Shown here: piece after piece, positions 8,216 to 14,084 of the stretch | Layout of the letters: each line of letters begins with the position of its first letter | Numbering within the stretch: position 1 is the stretch's first letter | Source: an uncultured Erysipelotrichaceae bacterium | GTDB taxonomy: Bacteria > Bacillota_I > Bacilli_A > Erysipelotrichales > Erysipelotrichaceae | Direction of reading: 5' to 3' | Assembly (NCBI GenBank): GCA_902796525.1 | Contig: CADBPB010000186.1 | Location: 1-15,791, forward strand | DNA: 15,791 nt | The notes under the pieces: model-generated | The model's input: only the letters and a program-made list of their open reading frames with translations | What the model was told of the DNA's origin: nothing | Databases searched by the model: none | Translations under genes and position numbers: made by a program

Positions 8216-8369
8216 TACTTCAGATTATCTGTCATTATTTGTGCTGATCTATTTCTCCCTGGCCGCGTTCAGGTTCTTTCTGGTCTTCGCATTCAACCGG
8301 CAGATCGAAACGCAGCGTCTGAGCAAGCTGCAGCTTATCAGGGATTACCTCAACAATGACGAAGAATGA
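8205..8369 (+). CDS. Small single-pass membrane protein, unknown function
   Basis: An unrecognised 54-residue ORF (MLLNTSDYLSLFVLIYFSLA... ending LNNDEE). One hydrophobic helix covers about residues 9-30, followed by a polar, charged tail (NRQIETQRLSKLQLIRDYLNNDEE) that would sit in the cytoplasm. The ATG overlaps the uvrC end by 11 nt and is preceded by the purine-rich GAGAGAAGAAA, a weak ribosome binding site. An in-frame TGA 12 nt upstream excludes a longer form. It fills the gap between uvrC and trpS exactly: its TGA at 8367-8369 abuts the trpS stop (TGATCA). The tight packing and the membrane-like composition favour a real gene, but no homologue is known to me. Confidence 0.6.
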   Translation: MLLNTSDYLSLFVLIYFSLAAFRFFLVFAFNRQIETQRLSKLQLIRDYLNNDEE

Positions 8370-9359
8370 TCAGTAGATGATTTCCAGGCCGATCTTCTTC
8401 TTGACCAGTTCGAGTTTACAGTCAGCGATCGCTGACGCTTTTTTTGCGCCTAGAGCAAGCACTTCTTCGATCTTGTGCGACTCCATGATCTTGCGGTAAT
8501 TGTTTTGGATCTTTTCCATTTCTGCGCAGACGACATCGGCGACATAAGTCTTCAGTACGCCGTAGCCCTGGCCATGGAATTCCTCGGCAATCTCCTGCAT
8601 GGGACGTCCGCTCAAAGCAGAAGCGATCTCGATCAGGTTGTATAATCCGGGCTGATTCTCTTTATCAAGCTTTATATCGGCAAAAGAATCCGTAACGGCA
8701 GACATGATCTTTTTTCTGACGGATTTCAAATCATCCAGCAGATAGATGCAACCCTTGTTCGTCTCATCCGATTTGGACATCTTTTTGGTCGGATCCTGCA
8801 GGGACATGATACGGGCTCCCACTTTCGCCACCAGCGGTTCCGGAACGGTAAACAGGTCGCCATATTTGTTGTTCATACGCTGTGCCACATCTCTGGTGAG
8901 CTCAACATGCTGTTTCTGATCTTCGCCAACCGGGACATAGTTCGCGTCATACAGCAGGATATCCGCAGCCATCAGACAAGGGTAGGTATAGAGTCCTGCC
9001 GTCATGTTCTTTTCGCCTTTGGCGGATTTGTCTTTGAATTGCGTCATCCGGTTCAGTTCGCCAAGATAGGTGTTGCAAGCCATGATGTAGCCCAGTTCCG
9101 CATGCGCATGTACATCCGTCTGCAAGAAGATCGTCGACTTTTCCGGATCCAGTCCGCAAGCCAGATACAAAGCGATCGCGTCGGTCAGGTTCCTGCTCAG
9201 TTCCTGCGGTTCCTGATACTCCGTTATGCAGTGCAGATTCGCGATGAAGACGATCATCTCATAATCGTCCTGATAGGTGACGAAATTCTTTAAAGCGCCG
9301 ATATAGTTGCCTAGCGTAAGCTGACCGGTCGGCTTGATGCCTGATAACATTCTTTTCAT
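8370..9359 (-). CDS. trpS: Tryptophan-tRNA ligase (TrpRS)
   Basis: Class I tryptophanyl-tRNA synthetase of 329 residues, the usual bacterial size, which charges tRNA-Trp in the cytoplasm. It starts MKRMLSGIKPTGQLTLGNYIGALKNF, where TGQLTLGNY is the HIGH-type ATP-binding signature (the family has T-x-x-x-x-GN), and carries the KMSKS loop as KKMSKSDE. GEDQKQHVELTRDVAQR is also typical. The start at 9359 is supported by GGAGGA 7 nt upstream. The frame stays open 37 codons further up, but that stretch is the T-box leader, not protein. The gene converges on the small ORF with no gap, and its coding sequence near 8421-8445 contains the terminator of the opposing operon. Expression should depend on uncharged tRNA-Trp via the leader. 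Confidence 0.97.
   Translation of the reverse strand: MKRMLSGIKPTGQLTLGNYIGALKNFVTYQDDYEMIVFIANLHCITEYQEPQELSRNLTDAIALYLACGLDPEKSTIFLQTDVHAHAELGYIMACNTYLGELNRMTQFKDKSAKGEKNMTAGLYTYPCLMAADILLYDANYVPVGEDQKQHVELTRDVAQRMNNKYGDLFTVPEPLVAKVGARIMSLQDPTKKMSKSDETNKGCIYLLDDLKSVRKKIMSAVTDSFADIKLDKENQPGLYNLIEIASALSGRPMQEIAEEFHGQGYGVLKTYVADVVCAEMEKIQNNYRKIMESHKIEEVLALGAKKASAIADCKLELVKKKIGLEIIY
8421..8445 (+). terminator. Intrinsic terminator of the cvpA-mutS2-uvrC operon, inside trpS
   Basis: GTCAGCGATCGCTGAC (8421-8436) is a perfect 16-base palindrome giving a 6-bp stem with a GATC loop. It is followed by GC and seven Ts (8439-8445) on the plus strand. The minus strand has no T-run after it, so it should work only on plus-strand transcripts, which end about 52 nt past the last plus-strand stop codon. 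It is coding sequence for trpS (AKKASAIADCK). Confidence 0.75.
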
Positions 9360-9366
9360 CTTATTT

Positions 9367-9372
9367 TCCTCC
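9367..9372 (-). promoter_or_regulatory. Ribosome binding site of trpS
   Basis: GGAGGA on the minus strand, 7 nt before the ATG at 9359. It fixes the start at 9359 and excludes the longer in-frame reading through the leader. Confidence 0.85.
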
Positions 9373-9418
9373 AAAAGAAAAAGGTGAACCAAAGGGCGTC
9401 GAAACGCGGTACCACCTT
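9373..9418 (-). terminator. T-box-controlled terminator of the trpS leader
   Basis: On the minus strand AAGGTG (9418-9413, the start of the T-box sequence) can pair with CACCTT (9386-9381), extended inside by ACC/GGT, and is followed by TTTTTCTTTT. The alternative antiterminator pairs AAGG of the T-box with CCTT beyond a GCGT-TTCG-ACGC hairpin. The two folds compete because both use the AAGG arm. Confidence 0.65.
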
Positions 9419-9565
9419 CATTTATCACTCTGACACTTAACGCGTATCCCACGTGAATGACTCCTGCCATTCATCAAACGGGTCCCAATTCATCTGCAGA
9501 ATTCCGATCATTTTCACCCTCCATGATCTCTCTTTCAGGAAACCGTTGCAGACTACTTCATTCCC
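9373..9565 (-). promoter_or_regulatory. Tryptophan T-box leader of trpS
   Basis: An RNA leader that binds uncharged tRNA-Trp and then lets transcription into trpS continue. It carries the T-box sequence AAGGTGGTACCGCG (9418-9405). The specifier region lies between helices: AGTA (9557-9554) on the 5' side and GAAT-TGG-GA on the 3' side, with the Trp codon UGG at 9487-9485. TCTGCA (9552-9547) pairs with TGCAGA (9498-9493), and a distal GATCAT/ATGATC helix closes a loop ending GGGTGAAA, as in other T-box stem I domains. The predicted 5' end is GGGAAUG at about 9565. The terminator/antiterminator region is at 9373-9418. Confidence 0.93.
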
Positions 9566-9571
9566 ATAAAT

Positions 9572-9600
9572 ATATTAACTTATTGTACCTTCATTTTCAA
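9572..9600 (-). promoter_or_regulatory. Sigma-A-type promoter of trpS
   Basis: The minus strand has TTGAAA (9600-9595), a 17-nt spacer, then TAATAT (9577-9572). Seven nt later the sequence is GGGAATG, a good transcript start at about 9565 for the T-box leader. The promoter overlaps the region where a divergent spx promoter would bind. Confidence 0.7.
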
Positions 9601-9611
9601 ACATTTAAGTG

Positions 9612-9617
9612 TATAAT
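9612..9617 (+). promoter_or_regulatory. -10 element of the spx-mnmA-recD2 operon
   Basis: A perfect TATAAT ending 7 nt before the spx ATG. The best -35 is weak (TTCATT, 9590-9595, 16-nt spacer) and lies against the trpS -35. Transcription would begin at about 9624-9625, so the mRNA would have essentially no leader; no Shine-Dalgarno sequence is present. Confidence 0.5.
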
Positions 9618-9624
9618 AAAGACT

Positions 9625-10047
9625 ATGATAGTAGTATACACATCACCCGGCTGCGCTTCCTGCCGGAAAGTCAAGAATTACCTGAAAGACAACCATCTGG
9701 AATTCATTGAAAAGAATATTTTTAATACGCTTTTGAATAAAGAAGAGATCAAATATCTGCTTTCCCGTACGGAGAACGGTACGGACGATATCATTTCCAA
9801 ACGTTCCAAGATAATCCAGGAAAGCGATATCGACATCGAATCGATGTCGGTCAACGATCTGTGCGATTTCATCGTTCAGAATCCTTCCATTTTGAAGCGT
9901 CCGATCATCATCGACAACAAGAATATGCAGATCGGATATGACGAGGAAGAGATCGAACTCTTTAAAAAACTGCGCAGCATCGCGAAATGCGAAGCGAAAT
10001 GCTCGCATTATGTCAGCTGCGGAGAAGTACGGAAGGAAGGCGCTTGA
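9625..10047 (+). CDS. spx: Spx-type RNA polymerase-binding regulator with cysteine-containing tail
   Basis: ArsC/Spx-family protein of 140 residues. In B. subtilis Spx binds the alpha C-terminal domain of RNA polymerase and, when its CXXC oxidises, reprograms transcription for thiol stress. Here C10-A-S-C13 is the redox switch, G52 matches the position needed for alpha binding, and LKRPIIIDNKNMQIGYDEEEI (from L90) is the Spx signature with R92. The last 20 or so residues differ from Bacillus Spx: they carry C122, C126, H128 and C132 and lack the usual LAN-like end that is read by proteolysis factors. An MgsR-like paralogue is possible. A longer in-frame start at 9457 would read through the trpS leader and is rejected. 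The gene heads the mnmA-recD2 operon; its TGA overlaps the mnmA TTG start. Confidence 0.88.
   Translation: MIVVYTSPGCASCRKVKNYLKDNHLEFIEKNIFNTLLNKEEIKYLLSRTENGTDDIISKRSKIIQESDIDIESMSVNDLCDFIVQNPSILKRPIIIDNKNMQIGYDEEEIELFKKLRSIAKCEAKCSHYVSCGEVRKEGA
10033..10037 (+). promoter_or_regulatory. Ribosome binding site of mnmA
   Basis: AAGGA followed by AGG lies 6 nt before the TTG at 10044 and decides for this unusual start codon over ATGs further upstream, which would add sequence that MnmA proteins do not have. Confidence 0.6.
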
Positions 10048-11198
10048 AGGTCCTGGTCGGATTATCTGGCGGGGTCGACAGCGCTATCGCCGCATATCTA
10101 TTGAAACAGGCAGGTCACGAAGTAACCTGCTGTTTTATGCGTAACTGGGATTCGGTATTGAACAATGACACACTTGGCAATGATACGTTAAATAACGATA
10201 TCTGTCCCCAGGAAGAAGACTACAACGACGCCAGAAGGGTCGCCGATCAGCTGGGACTTCCTTTATTACGAAGCGATTATATCCAGGAATACTGGGAACA
10301 GGTATTTCAGACGTTTATCGATGAATATGCCAAGGGCAGGACGCCCAACCCCGATATCCTATGCAACAAATATATCAAATTCGATCATTTTATGGATTTC
10401 GCCAAGAAAAACGGTTTCGAACGGATCGCGACCGGCCATTATTTCAAATCCGTTGAAACAAAAGACGGTTTCCGTTACTTTAAAGCCTTCGATCTGAACA
10501 AGGACCAGTCCTATTTTCTGGCGCAGGTCAAGAAAGAAGCCTTGGATCTGACTTCATTTCCTTTAAGCGATCTCCTTAAGAGCGATGTGAGAAAGATCGC
10601 CCAGGATCTGAAACTGGAGGTTGCGGACAAAAAGGATTCGACCGGCATCTGTTTCATCGGCGAACGCCATTTCCGTCAGTTTCTCAGCAATTATATCCCG
10701 ATGAAAGAAGGCAAGATCATCGATATCGATACTTTGGAAGAAATCGGTACCCATCAGGGGGTCTATTACTATACGATCGGCCAGCGGAAAGGCTTTGGCG
10801 TCGGCGGCAATCGAGGTCCTTACTATTGTGCCGGCAAAGATGTCAGAAACAATGTCCTTTATCTTGCTTCGGTCAAAAACGACCATTACCTGGATTCCGA
10901 TAGCGCTTTGATCACGGATATCAACTGGATCGGACAAGCCGACGTAGAAGAGGATCTGCAGTGCAAGTTCCGCTACCGTCAGAACGACAACGAGGTGCAT
11001 CTGAAAAAACTGGATGATCATACCGCCATGCTCAGCTATCCGCAGAAAGTCAAAGCCGTGACCCCTGGCCAGCAGGCCGTATTCTATCGCGATGGCGAAC
11101 TTTTGGGCGGAGGCACGATCGAAGAGACCTATCTCGATGGCCGGGATGTCACAGAAGCTTTATACGACAGAGTGAGTCATGGAAGATCAAATCATTGA
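10044..11198 (+). CDS. mnmA: tRNA-specific 2-thiouridylase MnmA
   Basis: MnmA makes the 2-thio group of wobble uridine 34 in tRNA-Lys, -Glu and -Gln, using sulphur relayed from a cysteine desulfurase. It has 384 residues from a TTG start that overlaps the spx stop (TTGA). The PP-loop SGGVDS is at 8-13. The two catalytic cysteines lie in NPDILCNKYIKF (C107) and STGICFIGE (C203). TGHYF and GQRKGFGVGG are further family motifs. After FMRNWD there is an Asn/Asp-rich insert of repeated NND/GND units (about 39-54) in place of the shorter loop of Bacillus. Starting with MKVLVGLSGGVDS fits the family; the longer frame from 9987 overlaps spx and is not credible. In Bacillus, mnmA is also near recD2 and alaS. 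Confidence 0.95.
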   Translation: MKVLVGLSGGVDSAIAAYLLKQAGHEVTCCFMRNWDSVLNNDTLGNDTLNNDICPQEEDYNDARRVADQLGLPLLRSDYIQEYWEQVFQTFIDEYAKGRTPNPDILCNKYIKFDHFMDFAKKNGFERIATGHYFKSVETKDGFRYFKAFDLNKDQSYFLAQVKKEALDLTSFPLSDLLKSDVRKIAQDLKLEVADKKDSTGICFIGERHFRQFLSNYIPMKEGKIIDIDTLEEIGTHQGVYYYTIGQRKGFGVGGNRGPYYCAGKDVRNNVLYLASVKNDHYLDSDSALITDINWIGQADVEEDLQCKFRYRQNDNEVHLKKLDDHTAMLSYPQKVKAVTPGQQAVFYRDGELLGGGTIEETYLDGRDVTEALYDRVSHGRSNH

Positions 11199-13299
11199 AC
11201 TCATCGAAGGTGAATTCATTCACACGATCTATAAATCCGACAGCTACATGGTTTCCCGTTTTGAAACGGCAGAAGAAGTCATTACCGTTACGGGACTTTC
11301 TTTTGATTATGAAAAGGGGCAGAAATACCTATTAAGCGGTTTTTTCGTCGATCATCCCAGGTATGGCAGACAGTTTTCCATTACGACAGTCGAACGCCTG
11401 CTTCCCAGTAATGAAAAAGAAGTCGTCTCTTTTCTGTCTTCCAAAGCTTTTCCCGGCATAGGCAAGAAAGCAGCCCAGAAGATCTATGACCATTTCGGCG
11501 ATGATACGCTGGCGATCCTGAAAGAAACCCCGGAACGGATGAATGAGATCGGGCTTTCCATGAAGCAGCAGATCTCGCTTTCCGAAGGACTGCAGTCGCT
11601 GAACGATCCGGAAAACGATACGCTTTTCTATCTGGTTTCCAATGGGTTCAACAACAATGAAGCGCACAAGATCTTCGAACGTTTTAAGCTTGCCTGCAAG
11701 GAAGTCGCTCAAGACAATCCGTTCCGTTTCTATAACGAGATCTATGCGATCCGTTTCGAGACGGTCAAAAGATTTGCCGGCAAGATCGACTTTCCAGACA
11801 GCGAAATCAAGTATAAGGAAGCGTTTCTGCTGTATACGCTCAATGAATATACCTTTAATTCAGGAGATATCTACGTATCCTATGAGGAACTAGCCGATCA
11901 TCTGAACCGCTATGGCGGCATGGACGGTCTTGAGGAGGTCCTGTCTCTCGCCGTTTCTCACGGATATATCGTTATCGAGGAAGATCGCATCTATCTGGCG
12001 CAGGATCATTCTGACGAACTGTTTATCGCCAATTATCTCAATCATCTGAAGAACGATTTCCGCATCGATCCTGAAAAGATCCATGAAGCGATCAATGATC
12101 TTGAAGCGGAATACGGGATCACGTATGACGATCAGCAGAAAGACGCCATCACCAACTTCCTGATCCATGAATTCTCCATAATTACTGGCGGTCCCGGAAC
12201 CGGAAAGACCACGATCATCAAATCCATGGCACAGATCTTCCAGAACTATCTGCCATACAACAATCTCATAGTCGTCGCTCCGACCGGAAGGGCAGCCAAA
12301 CGCATCAACGAGATCTGCAATGTCGAATCAAAAACGATCCATTCCTTGCTGCGATGGGACAAAGAGAGCAACGTTTTCGTCTTTAACGAAGAAAATCCGA
12401 TCCTGTACGATGCGATCATCATCGATGAGTTCTCTATGGTCGACAATTCTCTGTTCGCATCCTTGCTGAGGGCATCAGCCCAGGTCAAGAAAATCTGCAT
12501 CATTGGCGATACCGATCAGCTTCCATCGATCCGTCCGGGAGATCTCTTGGACGACATCATCCTGTCAAAACGGTTCCCGGTCACGGCGCTGTGTTCCAAC
12601 TACCGCCAGAACGAAGGAAACGAAATCATCTCCTTGGCAAACGATATCATCCGCAACAATGTCGATCTCAGCCGCTTTCACAGCGATATCCGCCTCTATG
12701 ATCCCAGATTCGGGAATTTCAGTCTGACCGAACTGATCGACGAGGATATGGCCAATGGCTATACACTCGACGACATCCAGATCCTGACGCCTATGTACAA
12801 AGGAGAATGGGGGATCGACAATCTGAATCTCATCCTTCAGGAACGCTACAATCCTGCCGGACCAGGCAAAAACGAGAAAAGCGTCGGCAAATATCTGTTC
12901 CGGGAAGGGGACAAGATCCTGCAGCTGAAGAACCGTCCTACCGATGACGTATATAACGGGGATATCGGGATCCTGCTGGAGATCAATCAGGAAGAAAAGT
13001 ATTTTCTTATCGATTTTTCCGGCACATTCGTGTTCTACGGATTCGATGATCTGCAGGATATCTCGCTTGCTTATGCGATGTCCGTGCACAAAGCCCAGGG
13101 TTCCGAATATCAAATTGTATTTTTGGTCATAAACAGGTATAATTTACAGATGTTGAGCCGAAAGCTCATCTATACGGCCATCTCGAGAGCCAGAAAGAAA
13201 CTTGTGATCGTCGGCGATCCGCAGCTTCTTCTGCAGGGACTGTCCCGTATCCTGAAAAAAAGAAAAACGACGCTATTAAGGAGATTAGAAGATGCATAA
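11179..13299 (+). CDS. recD2: ATP-dependent RecD2-like DNA helicase
   Basis: Superfamily 1 5'-3' helicase of the RecD2 (YrrC) type, which works without RecBC and has been linked to replication-fork and mismatch-repair functions in Bacillus. It has 706 residues, about 90 shorter than B. subtilis RecD2. An N-terminal OB-like region is followed by helix-hairpin-helix segments (FPGIGKKAAQKIYDHF from 91). Helicase motifs: Walker A GGPGTGKTT (337-345), APTGRAAKRI, Walker B IIIDEFSMVD (D416, E417), GDTDQLPSIRPGDLL, and the C-terminal SVHKAQGSEY and LYTAISRARKKLVIVGD. The start overlaps the mnmA end by 20 nt, after a weak purine-rich site. Bases 13115-13143 within it form a near-consensus promoter for the next gene. 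Confidence 0.95.
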   Translation: MEDQIIELIEGEFIHTIYKSDSYMVSRFETAEEVITVTGLSFDYEKGQKYLLSGFFVDHPRYGRQFSITTVERLLPSNEKEVVSFLSSKAFPGIGKKAAQKIYDHFGDDTLAILKETPERMNEIGLSMKQQISLSEGLQSLNDPENDTLFYLVSNGFNNNEAHKIFERFKLACKEVAQDNPFRFYNEIYAIRFETVKRFAGKIDFPDSEIKYKEAFLLYTLNEYTFNSGDIYVSYEELADHLNRYGGMDGLEEVLSLAVSHGYIVIEEDRIYLAQDHSDELFIANYLNHLKNDFRIDPEKIHEAINDLEAEYGITYDDQQKDAITNFLIHEFSIITGGPGTGKTTIIKSMAQIFQNYLPYNNLIVVAPTGRAAKRINEICNVESKTIHSLLRWDKESNVFVFNEENPILYDAIIIDEFSMVDNSLFASLLRASAQVKKICIIGDTDQLPSIRPGDLLDDIILSKRFPVTALCSNYRQNEGNEIISLANDIIRNNVDLSRFHSDIRLYDPRFGNFSLTELIDEDMANGYTLDDIQILTPMYKGEWGIDNLNLILQERYNPAGPGKNEKSVGKYLFREGDKILQLKNRPTDDVYNGDIGILLEINQEEKYFLIDFSGTFVFYGFDDLQDISLAYAMSVHKAQGSEYQIVFLVINRYNLQMLSRKLIYTAISRARKKLVIVGDPQLLLQGLSRILKKRKTTLLRRLEDA
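13115..13143 (+). promoter_or_regulatory. Internal promoter in recD2, reading into the ECF gene
   Basis: TTGTAT (13115-13120), exactly 17 nt, then TATAAT (13138-13143). The recD2 codons here (CAA ATT GTA TTT TTG ... ATA ... TAT AAT TTA) are A/T-rich compared with the rest of the gene. Initiation at about 13150 would give a 140-nt leader before the ATG at 13292. Confidence 0.5.
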
Positions 13300-13840
13300 T
13301 ACGAAAAAAGCGACGGCAATCACGTTATTCGCAGCGATCATCGTGATCCTACAGCTGTTATCTACTTTCATCAATTTCGGTTCATTTCCGATCACTCTGA
13401 CACTGATCCCGATCATTGTCGGCGGTGCCATTTTCGGACCGTTGACAGGATTGCTGTTGGGTTTCGTGTTCGGCATCATCGTTGCCTTGATGGTCGTCGT
13501 CGGCGCCGATCCCAGCGGGGCGACTCTTTTCAGCATGAAGCCGGCCATCACGGTCATTGCCTGCCTGACGAAAGGCGCTCTGGCGGGACTGTGCAGTTCT
13601 CTCGTCTATCATTCGCTGAAAAACAAAAAAGAGAAACTTGCCATCGTTCTGGCTTCTGCAATCGCACCGATCGTCAATACCGGCACGCTGTATCTATTCC
13701 TGATCTATTTCTTCGGAGCGGAATTCACGATGATGATCGCCGCTTTCATGAGCCTCAACTTCTTCCTGGAACTCGTCACGAACGTGCTGCTGGCTCCGGG
13801 ACTGCTGTCGCTCATCCATAAGGGACAGGAAACTTATTAG
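13292..13840 (+). CDS. ECF transporter substrate-binding (S) component, substrate unknown
   Basis: A hydrophobic protein of 182 residues with about six membrane helices. It has the pattern of energy-coupling factor S components: a short basic N terminus (MHNTKKATAI) with the helix-1 small-residue region, then FPITLTLIPIIVGGAIFGPLTGLLLGFVFGI and a conserved-looking GADPSGATLF loop. Such proteins bind a vitamin or similar micronutrient and use a shared EcfA/EcfA'/EcfT module encoded elsewhere. The substrate cannot be read from the sequence; a pantothenate- or other vitamin-type role is only a guess. AAGGAG lies 8 nt before the ATG, which overlaps the recD2 stop by 8 nt. It may also be read from the promoter inside recD2. 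No clear terminator follows, so transcripts may run into the alaS leader. Confidence 0.85.
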   Translation: MHNTKKATAITLFAAIIVILQLLSTFINFGSFPITLTLIPIIVGGAIFGPLTGLLLGFVFGIIVALMVVVGADPSGATLFSMKPAITVIACLTKGALAGLCSSLVYHSLKNKKEKLAIVLASAIAPIVNTGTLYLFLIYFFGAEFTMMIAAFMSLNFFLELVTNVLLAPGLLSLIHKGQETY

Positions 13841-13857
13841 TATTTAATAAGAAATTA

Positions 13858-13866
13858 TGTTAAGAT
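13858..13866 (+). promoter_or_regulatory. Extended -10 promoter of alaS
   Basis: TGTTAAGAT is a TGn-type extended -10 (TAAGAT). No good -35 is visible. It lies 5-7 nt before GGGAAG (13871), the natural 5' end of the T-box leader, which mirrors the GGGAAT start of the trpS leader. Confidence 0.5.
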
Positions 13867-13870
13867 AGTT

Positions 13871-14067
13871 GGGAAGACAAGTAGCTTATCCGTACTGTTT
13901 CAGAGAGTATCTGTCCGGTGAAAAGATATACAGGAACGACAAGCGAAGCCGCTTCCTTGTTCTGAAGCAATGTTCAGCGTCAGATCCGCGTTAAGGATTC
14001 GAGTGCACATGTTATGTGAACTAAGGTGGTACCGCGTCATGACGTCCTTAGAGGACGTTTTATTTTG
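13871..14067 (+). promoter_or_regulatory. Alanine T-box leader of alaS
   Basis: A tRNA-Ala-sensing antitermination leader. GGAAG (13872-13876) pairs with CTTCC (13952-13956) and GCTT (13884-13887) with AAGC (13941-13944). They enclose an internal loop with ACAAGTA on the 5' side and GAA-GCC-G on the 3' side. GCC at 13948-13950 is the Ala specifier, and AGTA/GAA is the usual loop E-like pair. Distally TATCT/AGATA closes a loop ending CCGGTGAAA, and a CACAT/ATGTG hairpin (14006-14018) could be stem III. The T-box AAGGTGGTACCGCG is at 14023-14036. CTAAGG (14021-14026) pairs with CCTTAG (14046-14051) around a CGTC/GACG helix as the antiterminator. Confidence 0.95.
14042..14067 (+). terminator. 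T-box-controlled terminator of the alaS leader
   Basis: ACGTCCT (14042-14048) pairs with AGGACGT (14052-14058) around a TAG loop and is followed by TTTTATTTT. Its 5' arm and loop (14042-14051) are also needed for the antiterminator, so the two folds exclude each other, as in a standard T-box switch. Confidence 0.85.
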
Positions 14068-14084
14068 TTAAGGAGGATACGCGT

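Noticed and set aside
9360..9470. In-frame N-terminal extension of trpS by 37 codons (MAGVIHVGYALS...)
   Set aside because: It reads through the T-box sequence and terminator, has no ribosome binding site, and TrpRS proteins start at MKRMLSGIKPTG, which has GGAGGA at the right distance.
9457..9624. Longer spx frame starting at 9457
   Set aside because: It is antisense to the trpS T-box leader; Spx begins at MIVVYTSPGC and the longer start has no support.
9987..10043. Longer mnmA frame with ATG at 9987
   Set aside because: It lies inside spx and adds residues absent from the family; TTG at 10044 with AAGGA upstream fits MKVLVGLSGGVDS.
13833..13851. Hairpin CTTATTA/TAATAAG across the ECF stop codon as a terminator
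   Set aside because: The stem is all A/T except one pair and no T-run follows, so it is too weak to call.
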